The position numbers and the translations under genes are program-made. Under the pieces are notes generated by a model. That model saw only the letters and a program-made list of their open reading frames with translations. It made no database searches and was not told the origin of the DNA. Positions 16,254-25,213 of a stretch of 64,000 bases of DNA are shown here, piece by piece; position 1 is the stretch's first letter; every line of letters begins with the position of its first letter. The stretch is taken from positions 6,510,001-6,574,000 of the forward strand of contig NZ_CP023691.1 of NCBI RefSeq assembly GCF_008704855.1, given 5' to 3'. Origin of the DNA: Streptomyces platensis. GTDB lineage: Bacteria; Actinomycetota; Actinomycetes; Streptomycetales; Streptomycetaceae.

Positions 16254-17453
16254 ATGGACGAAGAAACCGAAACCGACACGAAGAAGAAGGAGAAGCGGAT
16301 AGACCTGAGCGTCGCTCAGGTTGCCGGCAGCGCGCTCGCTGCGGCCGTCGCCGCGTACCTCGCGGGCCGGCTCGGCGTCTACGGAACCATCATCGGCGCG
16401 GGTCTGGTCAGTGTCGTGGCCACGACCGGGGGCACGATATTCCACCACCTGTTCCGGCGCACCGGCGAACAGATCAAGGAGGCGACGGTCACCACGCGGC
16501 CGAAGCCACGCCGCTTCTCCTCCACCCGCAATCGATCCACCGCACCGCACGCTCGGCAGGCCGGCTCCACGATGGTGCTGCCGACCTTCGACAAGCAGGG
16601 CACGGAGGACCAGGTCACCTCCGTCGCCGCCAGGACACCCGGGCGCGACACGGCTCGTACCCAGCTGATCCCGCGGGCCGAGCAGGCCCGTCGCCGTGAC
16701 CCCGCGAGCGCCCACCCGGATCAGCTGTCGGACGACCCGACGCGGATGCTGCGGCCCGCCGGCCACGGCGGGATCGGCGCCCCGCGTACGGAGGACGGCG
16801 CGGGCCCGGAGCGGCCCGCCGACCGGACGCAGCTGGTGCCGCGCCTCGACGAGCGGACCATGGCCCCGGGCCGGGCACCCGCCCACCCGGCCGGCCGGCC
16901 CGCGCGGCACCCCGCCGGACCGCCCGAGGAGCTCAGCACCGCAACGTACGGCACCCGTCTGCGCGGCTGGAAGCGGCCGGCGCTCGGTGCGCTCGCGGTC
17001 TTCGTGCTCGCCATGGGGGCGGTCACCGGCACCGAGCTGATCACCGGGCAGACGCCGAGCGGCGAGAAGGGCACCACGCTGAGCCACCTCACCCAGCCCG
17101 GGGGAGGAAGCCGGCAGCAGCCCGGTACACCGCAGTCGCCCGACCCCGGTTCTCCGGAGAAGGGCAAGCACCACGGCAACAGCGGTGAGCCCGGCCCGGA
17201 CCGGGGCACGTCGCAGGACGACGGCACCGGCAAGGGAACGGACGGCGACTCCCCGTCGCCGGCCCCGAGCCCGTCCGACGGCGACAAGACGTCGCCGGAC
17301 CCCGGCAACCCGTCGTCCCCGAACCCGTCCCCGAGCGGGTCCGCCGACGACGGTGGCGCCGGCAGCGGCGACGGTTCAACCGGTGGCGGGGACCAGGGAG
17401 GCCGGCATCAGCAGGAGTCCGACCCCCAGGCCCCGGAGCCTGGCGCCTCCTGA
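16254..17453 (+). CDS. Streptomyces membrane protein with proline/glycine-rich C-terminal tail
   Basis: I recognise this 399-aa protein only as a conserved Streptomyces hypothetical. It starts with a charged cytosolic N-terminus ('MDEETETDTKKKEKR'), then a hydrophobic hairpin (about 20-60; 'VAGSALAAAVAAYLAGRLG' and 'TIIGAGLVSVVATTGG'), a basic segment with 'FRRTGEQIKEATV', about 150 low-complexity residues, a transmembrane helix near 245-265 ('ALGALAVFVLAMGAV') and a final 130-residue Gly/Pro/Ser/Asp-rich, probably extracellular tail. The ATG at 16254 has AAAGG and GGAG upstream. The tail composition suggests cell-wall threading or a disordered linker; no enzymatic motif was seen. A long hairpin follows. 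Confidence 0.75.
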   Translation: MDEETETDTKKKEKRIDLSVAQVAGSALAAAVAAYLAGRLGVYGTIIGAGLVSVVATTGGTIFHHLFRRTGEQIKEATVTTRPKPRRFSSTRNRSTAPHARQAGSTMVLPTFDKQGTEDQVTSVAARTPGRDTARTQLIPRAEQARRRDPASAHPDQLSDDPTRMLRPAGHGGIGAPRTEDGAGPERPADRTQLVPRLDERTMAPGRAPAHPAGRPARHPAGPPEELSTATYGTRLRGWKRPALGALAVFVLAMGAVTGTELITGQTPSGEKGTTLSHLTQPGGGSRQQPGTPQSPDPGSPEKGKHHGNSGEPGPDRGTSQDDGTGKGTDGDSPSPAPSPSDGDKTSPDPGNPSSPNPSPSGSADDGGAGSGDGSTGGGDQGGRHQQESDPQAPEPGAS

Positions 17454-17516
17454 CCCCGGTGCCTCCTGACCCCGGCGCTCCGTCCCGCGGACGGACCGCC
17501 CGGTCGGGTGGACCCA

Positions 17517-17565
17517 CGACGGCCGCGCCCCGGTGCCCCTTACGGGTGCCGGGGCGCGGCCGTCG
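17517..17565. terminator. Strong bidirectional terminator
   Basis: A perfect 17-bp stem (CGACGGCCGCGCCCCGG / CCGGGGCGCGGCCGTCG) with a 15-nt loop lies between the convergent membrane-protein and oxidase genes. Confidence 0.85.
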
Positions 17566-17572
17566 TCGCCGG

Positions 17573-18916
17573 TCAGTCCCCCAGGACCCGCCGCAGATAC
17601 GGGTTGGCGAACCGGCGCTCCGGGTCCAGCCGGTCGCGGAGCGCGGTGAACTCGCCGAACCGCGGATAGACGTCGGCGAGATACGCGGCGTCGCGGGTGT
17701 GGAGCTTCCCCCAGTGCGGGCGCCCCTCGTGCGCCGTCATGATCCGCTCGGCGGCCGCGAAGTACGCCTGGTGCGGCGTCCCCCGGTACATGTGCACGGC
17801 GACGTACACGGTGTCCCGGCCCGAAGCGGTGGACAGCGGAAGGTCGTCGGCCGGCGCGGTGCGCACCTCGACCGGAAAGCTGACCTTGAAGTCGGAGCGC
17901 TCCATCAGGGCCTTCAGCTCGCCCAGCGCCGCGACCGCGGCGGCGCGGGGCAGTGCGTACTCCATCTCCAGGAACCGCACCCGCCGTGGCGAGGTGAACA
18001 CCTTGTAGGGGATGTCGGTGTACGTACGGGCCGACAGCGCGCGGCTGGAGATCTTGGCGATGCCCGGTATGGCGGCCGGGACCGCCCGGCCGACCGTACA
18101 GGCGAGCTGGAAGACCCCGTTGGACAGCAGCTCGTCCTCGATCCAGCCGCTGACCTTCCCGGGGGGCGCCGCCGGGCCCTGGCTGCGGTTGTTGCGCTTG
18201 GTGTTGCAGCTGCCGGTGTGCGGGAACCAGTAGAACTCGAAGTGCTCGTTCTCGGCGACCAGCTCGTCGAACCGGCCGGTCACCTCGTCGAAGGGCATCG
18301 GCTCCTCGCGGGCGGTCAGCAGGAACTCCGGTTCCACCGCGAAGGTGAGCTCGCTGATCACACCGAGCGCGCCCAGACCCAGCCGCGCCGCGGTGAACAC
18401 CTCTTGGTTCTCGTCGGCGGAACAGGCCAGGACCGAGCCGTCGGCGGTGACCAGTTCGAGTGCGGTGATCTGGGCGGCGACCGACGCCGAGTCGCGGCCC
18501 GTCCCATGGGTACCGGTGGCGGCCGCCCCGGAGACGGTCTGTTCCATGATGTCGCCCATGTTGGTCAGCGACAGCCCGTGGGCGGCCAGCGTCGCGTTGA
18601 GGTGCTTGAGCGGTGTACCGGCCGCCACCGTCACCGTCCCGGCCTCGCGGTCGACCGTACGGATCCCGGTCAGCCGCTCGGGGCGGATCAGCAGTCCGTC
18701 GGTGGCGGCCACCGGCGTGAAGGAGTGGCCGGTACCGGCCGCCTTGACCGTCAGCCCGTCCACGGCGGCGGTGCGGATCGCGGCCGCGAGCTCTTCGGTG
18801 CTCGCCGGGGCCACGCTCCGGGTGGGGCGGGCGGTGACATTGCCCGCCCAGTTGCGCCAGGGCCCGGTGGTCGGCCCCCGCCCTCCCGAGCCGCCGACGG
18901 CGTTGCTGACTGCCAT
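17573..18916 (-). CDS. FAD-dependent D-arabinono-1,4-lactone oxidase-type sugar/alcohol oxidase
   Basis: This 447-aa flavoprotein of the VAO/ALO family oxidises aldonolactones or related alditols and yields H2O2. The N-terminal FAD-binding domain (about 20-190) contains 'KAAGTGHSFTPVA', whose His is the usual covalent flavin attachment site, and 'GTHGTGRDSASVAAQ'. The C-terminal ALO domain (about 200-445) has the catalytic signature 'HWGKLH' followed by the 'RFGEFTALRDRLDPERRFAN' ending (first residues shown). The ATG at 18916 follows GGGAGGGGACGTCACC. The precise substrate (gulonolactone, arabinonolactone or xylitol-like polyol) is not determinable. It is probably monocistronic. Confidence 0.88.
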   Translation of the reverse strand: MAVSNAVGGSGGRGPTTGPWRNWAGNVTARPTRSVAPASTEELAAAIRTAAVDGLTVKAAGTGHSFTPVAATDGLLIRPERLTGIRTVDREAGTVTVAAGTPLKHLNATLAAHGLSLTNMGDIMEQTVSGAAATGTHGTGRDSASVAAQITALELVTADGSVLACSADENQEVFTAARLGLGALGVISELTFAVEPEFLLTAREEPMPFDEVTGRFDELVAENEHFEFYWFPHTGSCNTKRNNRSQGPAAPPGKVSGWIEDELLSNGVFQLACTVGRAVPAAIPGIAKISSRALSARTYTDIPYKVFTSPRRVRFLEMEYALPRAAAVAALGELKALMERSDFKVSFPVEVRTAPADDLPLSTASGRDTVYVAVHMYRGTPHQAYFAAAERIMTAHEGRPHWGKLHTRDAAYLADVYPRFGEFTALRDRLDPERRFANPYLRRVLGD

Positions 18917-19212
18917 GGTGACGTCCCCTCCCTGCGCGCGGGCCGGCCGCGTGCGGCCGCCGTTGGTGTGAGCGCATGATGTCAGTCACCGACACGGCAT
19001 CCGGGCGGGGTGACGGGAATCACAGGGGCGGGAAACCGGCTGGAACCGTCCGGCTACCGGACATGTCGTACCGCCGGTAACGAGCAAGCGGGCGGGGGCC
19101 GTTGACCACCGTGGGCCGGAACGGGCCAGTCCGGTCCGAGCGTCGCCGTAACGGCCGGGCCCGGCCGAGCACCTCCGGAACGGCCGGTTCGGCGAGCTCC
19201 GCCGGACCGCCC

Positions 19213-20487
19213 CTACGCGACGCGCTCCTCATCCTGCCGCTCCGCGACCGGTCCGTCATTTCCGGGCAGCCCGCCGGCCACGGCCGGGCCTCCCAGCGGA
19301 GAGGTGGGCTGCGGACGCAGCCGGCGGTAGCCGGCGAACGCCACCAGCGCGGCGAGCAGCCCGGCGGCCCCCGGCACCAGATAGCCCCGGGCGGCACCCG
19401 CGGCATCCACCACCCAGCCGGCCGCCGACGACCCCAGCGCGACGCCCACCGCCAGGCCGGTGCTGGTCCAGGTCATGCCCTCGGTCAGCTTCGACCGCGG
19501 GACGTGCTCCTGGATCAGCGCCATCGTGGTCACCATCGTCGGGGCGATGGACAGCCCCGCGACGAACAGCGCGACGGCCAGCAGCGGCAGGGAACCGACC
19601 AGTTGCAGCGGCACCATGCTCACCGCCATCGCGCAGACGCCCACCACCCACCGCCGGGACGCATGCCCCTTGAGGTGCAGCAGCCCGAAAACGGCACCGG
19701 CCAGACAGGAGCCCAGCGCGTAGACCGCCAGCACCAGACTGGCCGCGGCCTTGTGCCCGACCTCCTCGGCGAACGCCACGGTCACCACATCGATCGCCCC
19801 GAAGATCGCGCCGGTCGCCACAAACGTCACCACCAGCACCTGAAGCCCCCGTGAGCGCAGCGCCGACCCCTTGGTGTGCTGCTCCCGCGGATGCGGCACC
19901 GGCTCCGTCGCCCGCTGCGCCGTCAGCCAGCACACCCCGGCGGCCAGGAAGACGGCGGCCAGCAGCGGCCCGGCCTCCGGGAACCACGCGGTGGACAAGC
20001 CGATGGACAGGATCGGCCCGAAGATGAAGCAGGCCTCGTCGACGATCGACTCCCAGGAGTACGCGGTGTGCAGCTCGCGCGGGGAGCCCCGGTAGATCTC
20101 CGCCCAGCGCGCCCGGATCATCGAGCCGACGCTCGGCACGCACCCCGCACAGCCCGCGAAGACGAACAGCAGCCAGTCCGCCCAGCGCTGCTGCGCGCTC
20201 AGCAGCAGCCCGGCGACCGCGGCGATCGAGACCAGGGTGGCCGGGCGCAGCACCCGGCTCTGCCCGTGCCGGTCCACCAGCCGGGAGATCTGCGGGCCGA
20301 GGACCGCGGCGGACAGTGCGAGGGTCGCGGAGAGCGCGCCCGCCAGGCCGTAGCGGCCGGTGAGCTGGGAGACCATCGTGACGATGCCGATGCCCATCAT
20401 CGACAGGGGCATCCGGCCCAGCAGTCCGGCGGCGGAGAACGACTTGGTGCCGGGGCGGCCGAAAATGGCGCGGTAGGGACTGGGCAA
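19213..20487 (-). CDS. Major facilitator superfamily transporter
   Basis: This 424-aa integral membrane protein has about 12 hydrophobic segments and the MFS loop 2-3 motif in the form 'GPQISRLVDRHGQSRVL'. The architecture resembles drug/metabolite efflux MFS proteins, but no substrate can be named. The C-terminal 40 residues are hydrophilic and probably cytosolic. Translation appears to start at a TTG (20487) with GGCGGAG about 8 nt upstream; no ATG or GTG lies nearby before the conserved 'YRAIFGRPGTKSFSAAGLLG' opening. It diverges from the ferrochelatase gene with a 180-bp shared promoter region. Confidence 0.88.
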   Translation of the reverse strand: MPSPYRAIFGRPGTKSFSAAGLLGRMPLSMMGIGIVTMVSQLTGRYGLAGALSATLALSAAVLGPQISRLVDRHGQSRVLRPATLVSIAAVAGLLLSAQQRWADWLLFVFAGCAGCVPSVGSMIRARWAEIYRGSPRELHTAYSWESIVDEACFIFGPILSIGLSTAWFPEAGPLLAAVFLAAGVCWLTAQRATEPVPHPREQHTKGSALRSRGLQVLVVTFVATGAIFGAIDVVTVAFAEEVGHKAAASLVLAVYALGSCLAGAVFGLLHLKGHASRRWVVGVCAMAVSMVPLQLVGSLPLLAVALFVAGLSIAPTMVTTMALIQEHVPRSKLTEGMTWTSTGLAVGVALGSSAAGWVVDAAGAARGYLVPGAAGLLAALVAFAGYRRLRPQPTSPLGGPAVAGGLPGNDGPVAERQDEERVA

Positions 20488-20667
20488 CGAGGGTGCTCCG
20501 CCGGTGAGGACCGAAGATCGGTAAGGGATGTCTGTAGCCGATACAGCTTACGGGCGGTGAACCACCGGCCGCCTCCGGTTTTCGGGGCGCCCCGGGGCCG
20601 CCGGTGTGCCCGGTCCGCACCGGGGCCTGCCCCTCGCCCCCGTGGGAAGGGTGGCAGGATCGATGGC

Positions 20668-21822
20668 ATGCCCGAACAGCGTGATCCCCGCCCCTATGAC
20701 GCCCTGCTGCTGCTGTCGTTCGGCGGCCCCGAAGGCCCCGACGACGTCGTCCCGTTCCTGGAGAACGTCACCCGCGGCCGCGGCATCCCCCGTGAGCGTC
20801 TCAAGGAGGTGGGCCGGCACTACTTCCTGTTCGATGGCGTCAGCCCGATCAACGCCCAGAACCGGGAGCTGCTGGACGCGCTGCGCAGCGACTTCGCCGC
20901 ACACGGCCTGGACCTCCCCGTCTACTGGGGCAACCGCAACTGGGCGCCCTATCTGACCGACACCCTGCGCACGATGGTCCAGGACGGCCACCGCCGCATC
21001 GCCGTCCTGGCGACCAGCGCCTACGCCTCGTACTCGGGCTGCCGGCAGTACCGCGAGAACCTCGCCGACGCGCTCGCCGCCCTGCGCGCCGAGGGCCTGC
21101 CGGTGCCGCAGGTCGACAAACTGCGGCACTACTTCAACCACCCCGGCTTCCTCCGCCCCATGATCGACGGGGTGCTGGCGTCCCTCGCCGGACTGCCCCA
21201 GGACGTGCGGGACGGCGCCCACCTCGCCTTCACCACGCACTCCATCCCCACCGCCGCCGCCGACACCTCCGGCACCCCCGGCGACCACACCCGGGACGGC
21301 GAGGGCGGCGCTTATGTCGCCCAGCACCTGGACGTGGCGCGGATGATCGCGGACGCCGTCCGTGCGGAGACCGGGGTGGAGCACCCCTGGCGGCTCGTCT
21401 ACCAGTCCCGCAGCGGCGCCCCGCACATCCCCTGGCTGGAGCCGGACATCTGCGACCACCTGGAGGAGCAGCACGCCGCGGGCGTCCCGGCCGTCGTCAT
21501 GGCCCCCATCGGGTTCGTCTCCGACCACATGGAGGTCAAGTACGACCTCGACACCGAGGCCACCGCCAAGGCCGCCGAACTGGGACTGCCGGTCGCCCGG
21601 TCGGCCACCGTGGGCGCCGACCCCCGGTTCGCCGCGGCCGTCCGCGACCTCCTCCTGGAGCGCGCGGCCACCGAACGGGGCGACACCCCGGAGCGCTGCG
21701 CCCTGGGCGCCCTCGGCGCGAGCCACGACCTGTGCCCGGTCGGCTGCTGCCCCGCACGCGCAGCGCGCCCGGCGGCGGCCGGCGCCGACTGGCGGGGCCC
21801 GGTCGCCGAGGCCCCCGCGTAA
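20668..21822 (+). CDS. hemH: Ferrochelatase, probably coproporphyrin III type
   Basis: This 384-aa enzyme inserts Fe2+ into a porphyrin. Actinobacteria use the coproporphyrin-dependent haem route, so the substrate is probably coproporphyrin III (CpfC). The sequence shows 'LLLSFGGPEGPDDVVPFLEN' at the N-terminus, the metal-binding histidine in 'FTTHSIP' (His191) and the acidic site in 'IGFVSDHMEVKYDLD'. A C-terminal cysteine cluster ('CALGALGASHDLCPVGCC') fits the [2Fe-2S] ligands seen in actinobacterial enzymes. I chose the ATG at 20668 because upstream in-frame sequence overlaps the divergent MFS gene. It is followed 45 nt later by an inositol monophosphatase gene. Confidence 0.95.
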   Translation: MPEQRDPRPYDALLLLSFGGPEGPDDVVPFLENVTRGRGIPRERLKEVGRHYFLFDGVSPINAQNRELLDALRSDFAAHGLDLPVYWGNRNWAPYLTDTLRTMVQDGHRRIAVLATSAYASYSGCRQYRENLADALAALRAEGLPVPQVDKLRHYFNHPGFLRPMIDGVLASLAGLPQDVRDGAHLAFTTHSIPTAAADTSGTPGDHTRDGEGGAYVAQHLDVARMIADAVRAETGVEHPWRLVYQSRSGAPHIPWLEPDICDHLEEQHAAGVPAVVMAPIGFVSDHMEVKYDLDTEATAKAAELGLPVARSATVGADPRFAAAVRDLLLERAATERGDTPERCALGALGASHDLCPVGCCPARAARPAAAGADWRGPVAEAPA

Positions 21823-21867
21823 GCCCGTCCGCCCGCCCGACCACCGTTCGTCCGAGCAAGGAGCATC

Positions 21868-22713
21868 GTGCCCGATCAGCAGCACCCCGACGCCCCGCAG
21901 ACCGACCCGGCGCAGACCGCGGCGCTCTACGACGAACTGCTCGACATCGCCCTGGAGGCCGCCCGCCGCGCGGGGACGCTGCTGGTCGACGGCCGGCCCG
22001 CCGACCTGGGCGTGGCCGCCACCAAGTCCAGCCCCATCGACGTCGTCACCGAGATGGACATCGCCTCCGAGAAGCTGATCACCGGCTTCATCGGGGAGCG
22101 CCGCCCCGACGACGGCTTCCTGGGGGAGGAGGGCGCCAGCACCGACGGCACCAGCGGCGTCCGCTGGGTCATCGACCCCGTCGACGGCACCGTGAACTAC
22201 CTCTACGGCCTGCCGTCCTGGTCGGTGTCCATCGCGGCGGAGAAGGACGGCGAGGTGGTCGTCGGGGTCGTCGCGGCCCCGATGCGCGGTGAGACCTACC
22301 AGGCCGTTCTGGGTCGTGGCGCGTTCAACAACGGCGAGCGCATCCGGCACCGGCCCGCCCCGCCGCTCTCCCAGGCACTGCTCGGCACCGGCTTCTCCTA
22401 CGTCGCCGAGCGCCGGGCCGCCCAGGCCGAGGTGCTGCGCACGCTGCTGCCGCAGGTCCGTGACATCCGGCGCGGCGGCTCGGCCGCGATCGACCTGTGC
22501 GATGTGGCCTGCGGCCGGCTCGACGCCTACTACGAGCGCGGCCTGAACCCCTGGGACCTGGCCGCCGGCGCCCTGATCGCCCGCGAGGCCGGTGCGCTCA
22601 CCGGTGGCCGCCCCGGCCGGCAGGCGGCCCTGGAGCTGACCCTTGCGGCCTCCCCGGAGCTCTTCGCGCAGCTCCAGCCGCTGCTGGACGAGCTCGGCGC
22701 CTGGCACGACTGA
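21868..22713 (+). CDS. Inositol monophosphatase family protein
   Basis: This 281-aa Mg2+-dependent sugar phosphatase, IMPase fold, has the metal ligands 'FLGEEGA' (Glu87/Glu88), 'WVIDPVDGTVNY' (Asp103, Asp106) and 'LNPWDLAAGALIAREAG' near the C-terminus. Such enzymes act on inositol-1-phosphate, histidinol phosphate or related substrates; in actinobacteria the products feed phosphatidylinositol and mycothiol synthesis, but specificity cannot be read here. The GTG at 21868 follows AAGGAGC. It is probably cotranscribed with the ferrochelatase gene and ends at a strong hairpin. Confidence 0.92.
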   Translation: MPDQQHPDAPQTDPAQTAALYDELLDIALEAARRAGTLLVDGRPADLGVAATKSSPIDVVTEMDIASEKLITGFIGERRPDDGFLGEEGASTDGTSGVRWVIDPVDGTVNYLYGLPSWSVSIAAEKDGEVVVGVVAAPMRGETYQAVLGRGAFNNGERIRHRPAPPLSQALLGTGFSYVAERRAAQAEVLRTLLPQVRDIRRGGSAAIDLCDVACGRLDAYYERGLNPWDLAAGALIAREAGALTGGRPGRQAALELTLAASPELFAQLQPLLDELGAWHD

Positions 22714-22734
22714 GCGGACGCCCGTCCGGGCATG

Positions 22735-22774
22735 ACAGCGCCCCGGCACCATCCCCTGGATGCCGGGGCGCTGT
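22735..22774. terminator. Bidirectional terminator after the inositol monophosphatase gene
   Basis: A perfect 14-bp stem (ACAGCGCCCCGGCA / TGCCGGGGCGCTGT) with a 12-nt loop lies between convergent genes. Confidence 0.82.
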
Positions 22775-22794
22775 CGTCATGCGCGGTGGAGCGG

Positions 22795-22968
22795 TCAGGC
22801 GCTGACCGCTCCAAGGCGCACACCGTGCTCGGTCGCCAGTCGCTGAAGATCCTCAAGTTCTGCCTGCTCGACCTCGGCGAGGAAGTCATCGCCCGCAGCG
22901 CGGGCCCGGTCCAGATCCGCTTCGGTGCTCTGTATGCGCTGCAAAATGCCTGCGGTGAAAGCGTCCAT
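22795..22968 (-). CDS. Small conserved acidic helical protein (57 aa)
   Basis: This short frame (57 aa) begins 'MDAFTAGILQRIQSTEADL' and ends 'LATEHGVRLGAVSA'. It is rich in Ala, Glu and Leu, consistent with a two-helix coiled coil, with no cysteines or membrane segment. Codon third positions follow the genomic bias, a GGGGGC ribosome binding site precedes the ATG, and a bidirectional terminator sits 20 nt past its stop, all supporting a real gene. Longer in-frame starts give low-complexity sequence. The function is unknown. It diverges from cutRS. Confidence 0.65.
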   Translation of the reverse strand: MDAFTAGILQRIQSTEADLDRARAAGDDFLAEVEQAELEDLQRLATEHGVRLGAVSA

Positions 22969-23290
22969 GTGCGCCCCCTCGTCGTGGGTCGGTGGGCACG
23001 GGGGTGTGCCGACGGGTGGGTCGATCACGGCGTGATCCCTGCGATGGAGCAGTCCATGGCAAGTAGCCGAAGAAACAGGGCGTGATCGCGGGTGTGCAGT
23101 CGTCCTCCCCACCCGCCACCTCAGGGAAACCTCAACCCGCCCAGGAATCCTGCCCGTCGGGCCCCCGGCCCCGCCCGCCGGCCACCCTGCCCCCCTCTTA
23201 CCGCCGGTTTACGGCTCTTCGGGGCAGGATGGAAGAGCTTTCAGACAGTGTTGTACCTGCCCGTAAGGGCCCTGAGGAAGGACTAGCGAC
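22969..23290. other. Intergenic region upstream of cutRS
   Basis: These 322 bp contain no gene. They must hold the divergent promoters of cutR and the small acidic-protein gene. An imperfect inverted pair, GGGCAGG (about 23224) and CCTGCCC (about 23256), flanks the probable cutR start region, and AAGGA precedes the cutR GTG. Confidence 0.45.
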
Positions 23291-23944
23291 GTGCGTGTTC
23301 TCGTCGTCGAGGACGAGCAGCTGCTCGCCGATGCGGTGGCCACCGGACTACGCCGGGAGGCCATGGCGGTCGACGTGGTCTACGACGGCGCTGCCGCTCT
23401 GGAACGGATCGCGGTGAACGACTACGACGTCGTCGTCCTCGACCGCGACCTCCCGGTCGTCCACGGCGATGACGTCTGCCGCAAGATCGTCGAGCTGGGG
23501 ATGCCCACCCGCGTCCTGATGCTCACCGCCTCCGGCGACGTCAGCGACCGCGTCGAGGGCCTGGAGATCGGAGCGGACGACTACCTTCCGAAGCCGTTCG
23601 CCTTCACTGAGCTGACCGCGCGGGTGCGCGCCCTGGGGCGCCGTACGACCGTCGCGCTGCCGCCCGTCCTGGAACGGGCCGGGATCAAGCTCGACCCCAA
23701 CCGGCGCGAGGTCTTCCGCGACGGCAAGGAGGTCCAGCTCGCACCGAAGGAGTTCGCGGTGCTGGAGGTCCTGATGCGCAGCGAGGGCACGGTCGTCTCG
23801 GCCGAGCAGCTCCTGGAGAAGGCCTGGGACGAGAACACCGACCCGTTCACCAACGTCGTCCGGGTCACGGTCATGACCCTGCGGCGCAAGCTCGGCGAGC
23901 CCGCGGTGATCGTCACCGTCCCCGGCTCGGGATATCGGATCTGA
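23291..23944 (+). CDS. cutR: Two-component response regulator CutR
   Basis: This 217-aa OmpR-family regulator has a receiver domain (about 1-118) with acidic pocket 'VVEDEQ', phosphoacceptor Asp51 in 'VVLDRDLP' and Lys in 'LPKPFAF', then a winged-helix DNA-binding domain (about 125-217; 'VVRVTVMTLRRKLGEPAVIV'). It is the partner of the kinase encoded 6 nt downstream. CutRS is conserved throughout Streptomyces, where it was first linked to copper and antibiotic production and more recently to extracellular protein quality. It starts at the GTG after GAGGAAGGACTAGCGAC. Confidence 0.95.
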   Translation: MRVLVVEDEQLLADAVATGLRREAMAVDVVYDGAAALERIAVNDYDVVVLDRDLPVVHGDDVCRKIVELGMPTRVLMLTASGDVSDRVEGLEIGADDYLPKPFAFTELTARVRALGRRTTVALPPVLERAGIKLDPNRREVFRDGKEVQLAPKEFAVLEVLMRSEGTVVSAEQLLEKAWDENTDPFTNVVRVTVMTLRRKLGEPAVIVTVPGSGYRI

Positions 23945-23950
23945 CTGGCG

Positions 23951-25213
23951 ATGCCTTCCCTGCCCTCGTTCTCCAAGACGGCCGGCCCCCCGCCGGCCGC
24001 TCCGCCCAAGCCCACCTGGGACCCCCGGCCGGTCAATGTCCGGCCCTTCCCGTGGCTGCGCCCCACCATCCGGATACGGCTGACGCTGCTGTACGGCGGC
24101 ATGTTCCTGATGGCCGGCATCGTGCTGCTGACGATCATCTACATGCTGGCCGCGGACGCGCTGCACGACGGCAGCGCGCTGCCGCTGAAGATCCTCGGCG
24201 GCAAATTCGAGTCGACCAGCGACATCTGTGACCTGCCCACCCAGACGTCCGGGCAACTGCTCCAGGAGGCCGTCAACAGCTGTCTTCAGCATCAGCGGGC
24301 GGTGGCCCTCAACAGCCTCCTCAACCGCTCCCTGCTGGCCCTGCTCGGTCTGACGGTGGTGGCGTTCGCTTTTGGTTATGCGATGGCGGGGCGGGTGTTG
24401 TCGCCGTTGGGGCGGATCACGCGGACGGCGCAGCGGGTGGCGGGTTCGGATTTGCATCGTCGGATCGAGTTGGGGGGTCCGGATGATGAGCTGAAGGAGT
24501 TGGCGGACACGTTCGATCAGATGCTGGACCGGTTGGACCGGGCGTTTGAGTCGCAGCGGCGGTTTGTGGCGAATGCGTCGCATGAGTTGCGGACGCCGTT
24601 GGCGATCAATCGGACGTTGTTGGAGGTGCAGCTGGCGGATCCGGCGGCGTCGCCGGAGCTGGCGCAGTTGGGGAAGACGCTGTTGGCGACGAATGAGCGC
24701 AGTGAGCAGTTGGTGGAGGGGTTGTTGCTGCTGGCGCGGAGTGAGAACCGGGTGGTGGACAAGAAGCCGGTGGATGTGTCGGAGGTGGCGGCGCAGGCGG
24801 TGGATCAGACGCGGGAGGAGGCGCATGCCAAGGGGGTGGAGCTGCGTGGGGCGCGGCAGCAGGTGTTTGTGCAGGGTAATGGGGTGTTGTTGGAGCGGAT
24901 TGCGTTGAATTTGGTGCAGAACGCGGTGCGGTACAACGTGCCGGAGGGGGGTTGGGTGGAGGTGGTGACCGAGCCGCAGCCGGGGTGTGCGGTGTTGGTG
25001 GTGGCCAATACGGGGCCGGTGGTGCCGGCGTATGAGGTGGAGAATCTTTTTGAGCCGTTCCGGCGGCTGCGGACCGAGCGCACGGGCAGTGACAAGGGTG
25101 TGGGTCTGGGGTTGTCGATCGTGCGGTCGGTGGTGCGGGCCCACGACGGGAGCATCACCGCGCAGCCGCGGGAGGGCGGCGGGCTGATCATGCGGGTCGT
25201 CCTGCCACTCTGA
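23951..25213 (+). CDS. cutS: Two-component sensor histidine kinase CutS
   Basis: This 420-aa membrane kinase pairs with CutR. A proline-rich cytosolic N-terminus is followed by TM1 (about 44-66), an extracellular sensor of about 60 residues, TM2 (about 127-147), HAMP (about 148-200), a HisKA domain with phosphorylated His211 ('ANASHELRTPLA') and a HATPase domain ('LNLVQNAVRYN', 'GVGLGLSIV'). The sensor contains two cysteines, Cys93 ('DICDLP') and Cys111 ('NSCLQH'), the only cysteines placed to form an extracellular disulfide, which suits redox or disulfide sensing. From about 24361 to 25135 third codon positions change from mostly C to mostly G/T while the protein stays well conserved. Confidence 0.94.
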   Translation: MPSLPSFSKTAGPPPAAPPKPTWDPRPVNVRPFPWLRPTIRIRLTLLYGGMFLMAGIVLLTIIYMLAADALHDGSALPLKILGGKFESTSDICDLPTQTSGQLLQEAVNSCLQHQRAVALNSLLNRSLLALLGLTVVAFAFGYAMAGRVLSPLGRITRTAQRVAGSDLHRRIELGGPDDELKELADTFDQMLDRLDRAFESQRRFVANASHELRTPLAINRTLLEVQLADPAASPELAQLGKTLLATNERSEQLVEGLLLLARSENRVVDKKPVDVSEVAAQAVDQTREEAHAKGVELRGARQQVFVQGNGVLLERIALNLVQNAVRYNVPEGGWVEVVTEPQPGCAVLVVANTGPVVPAYEVENLFEPFRRLRTERTGSDKGVGLGLSIVRSVVRAHDGSITAQPREGGGLIMRVVLPL

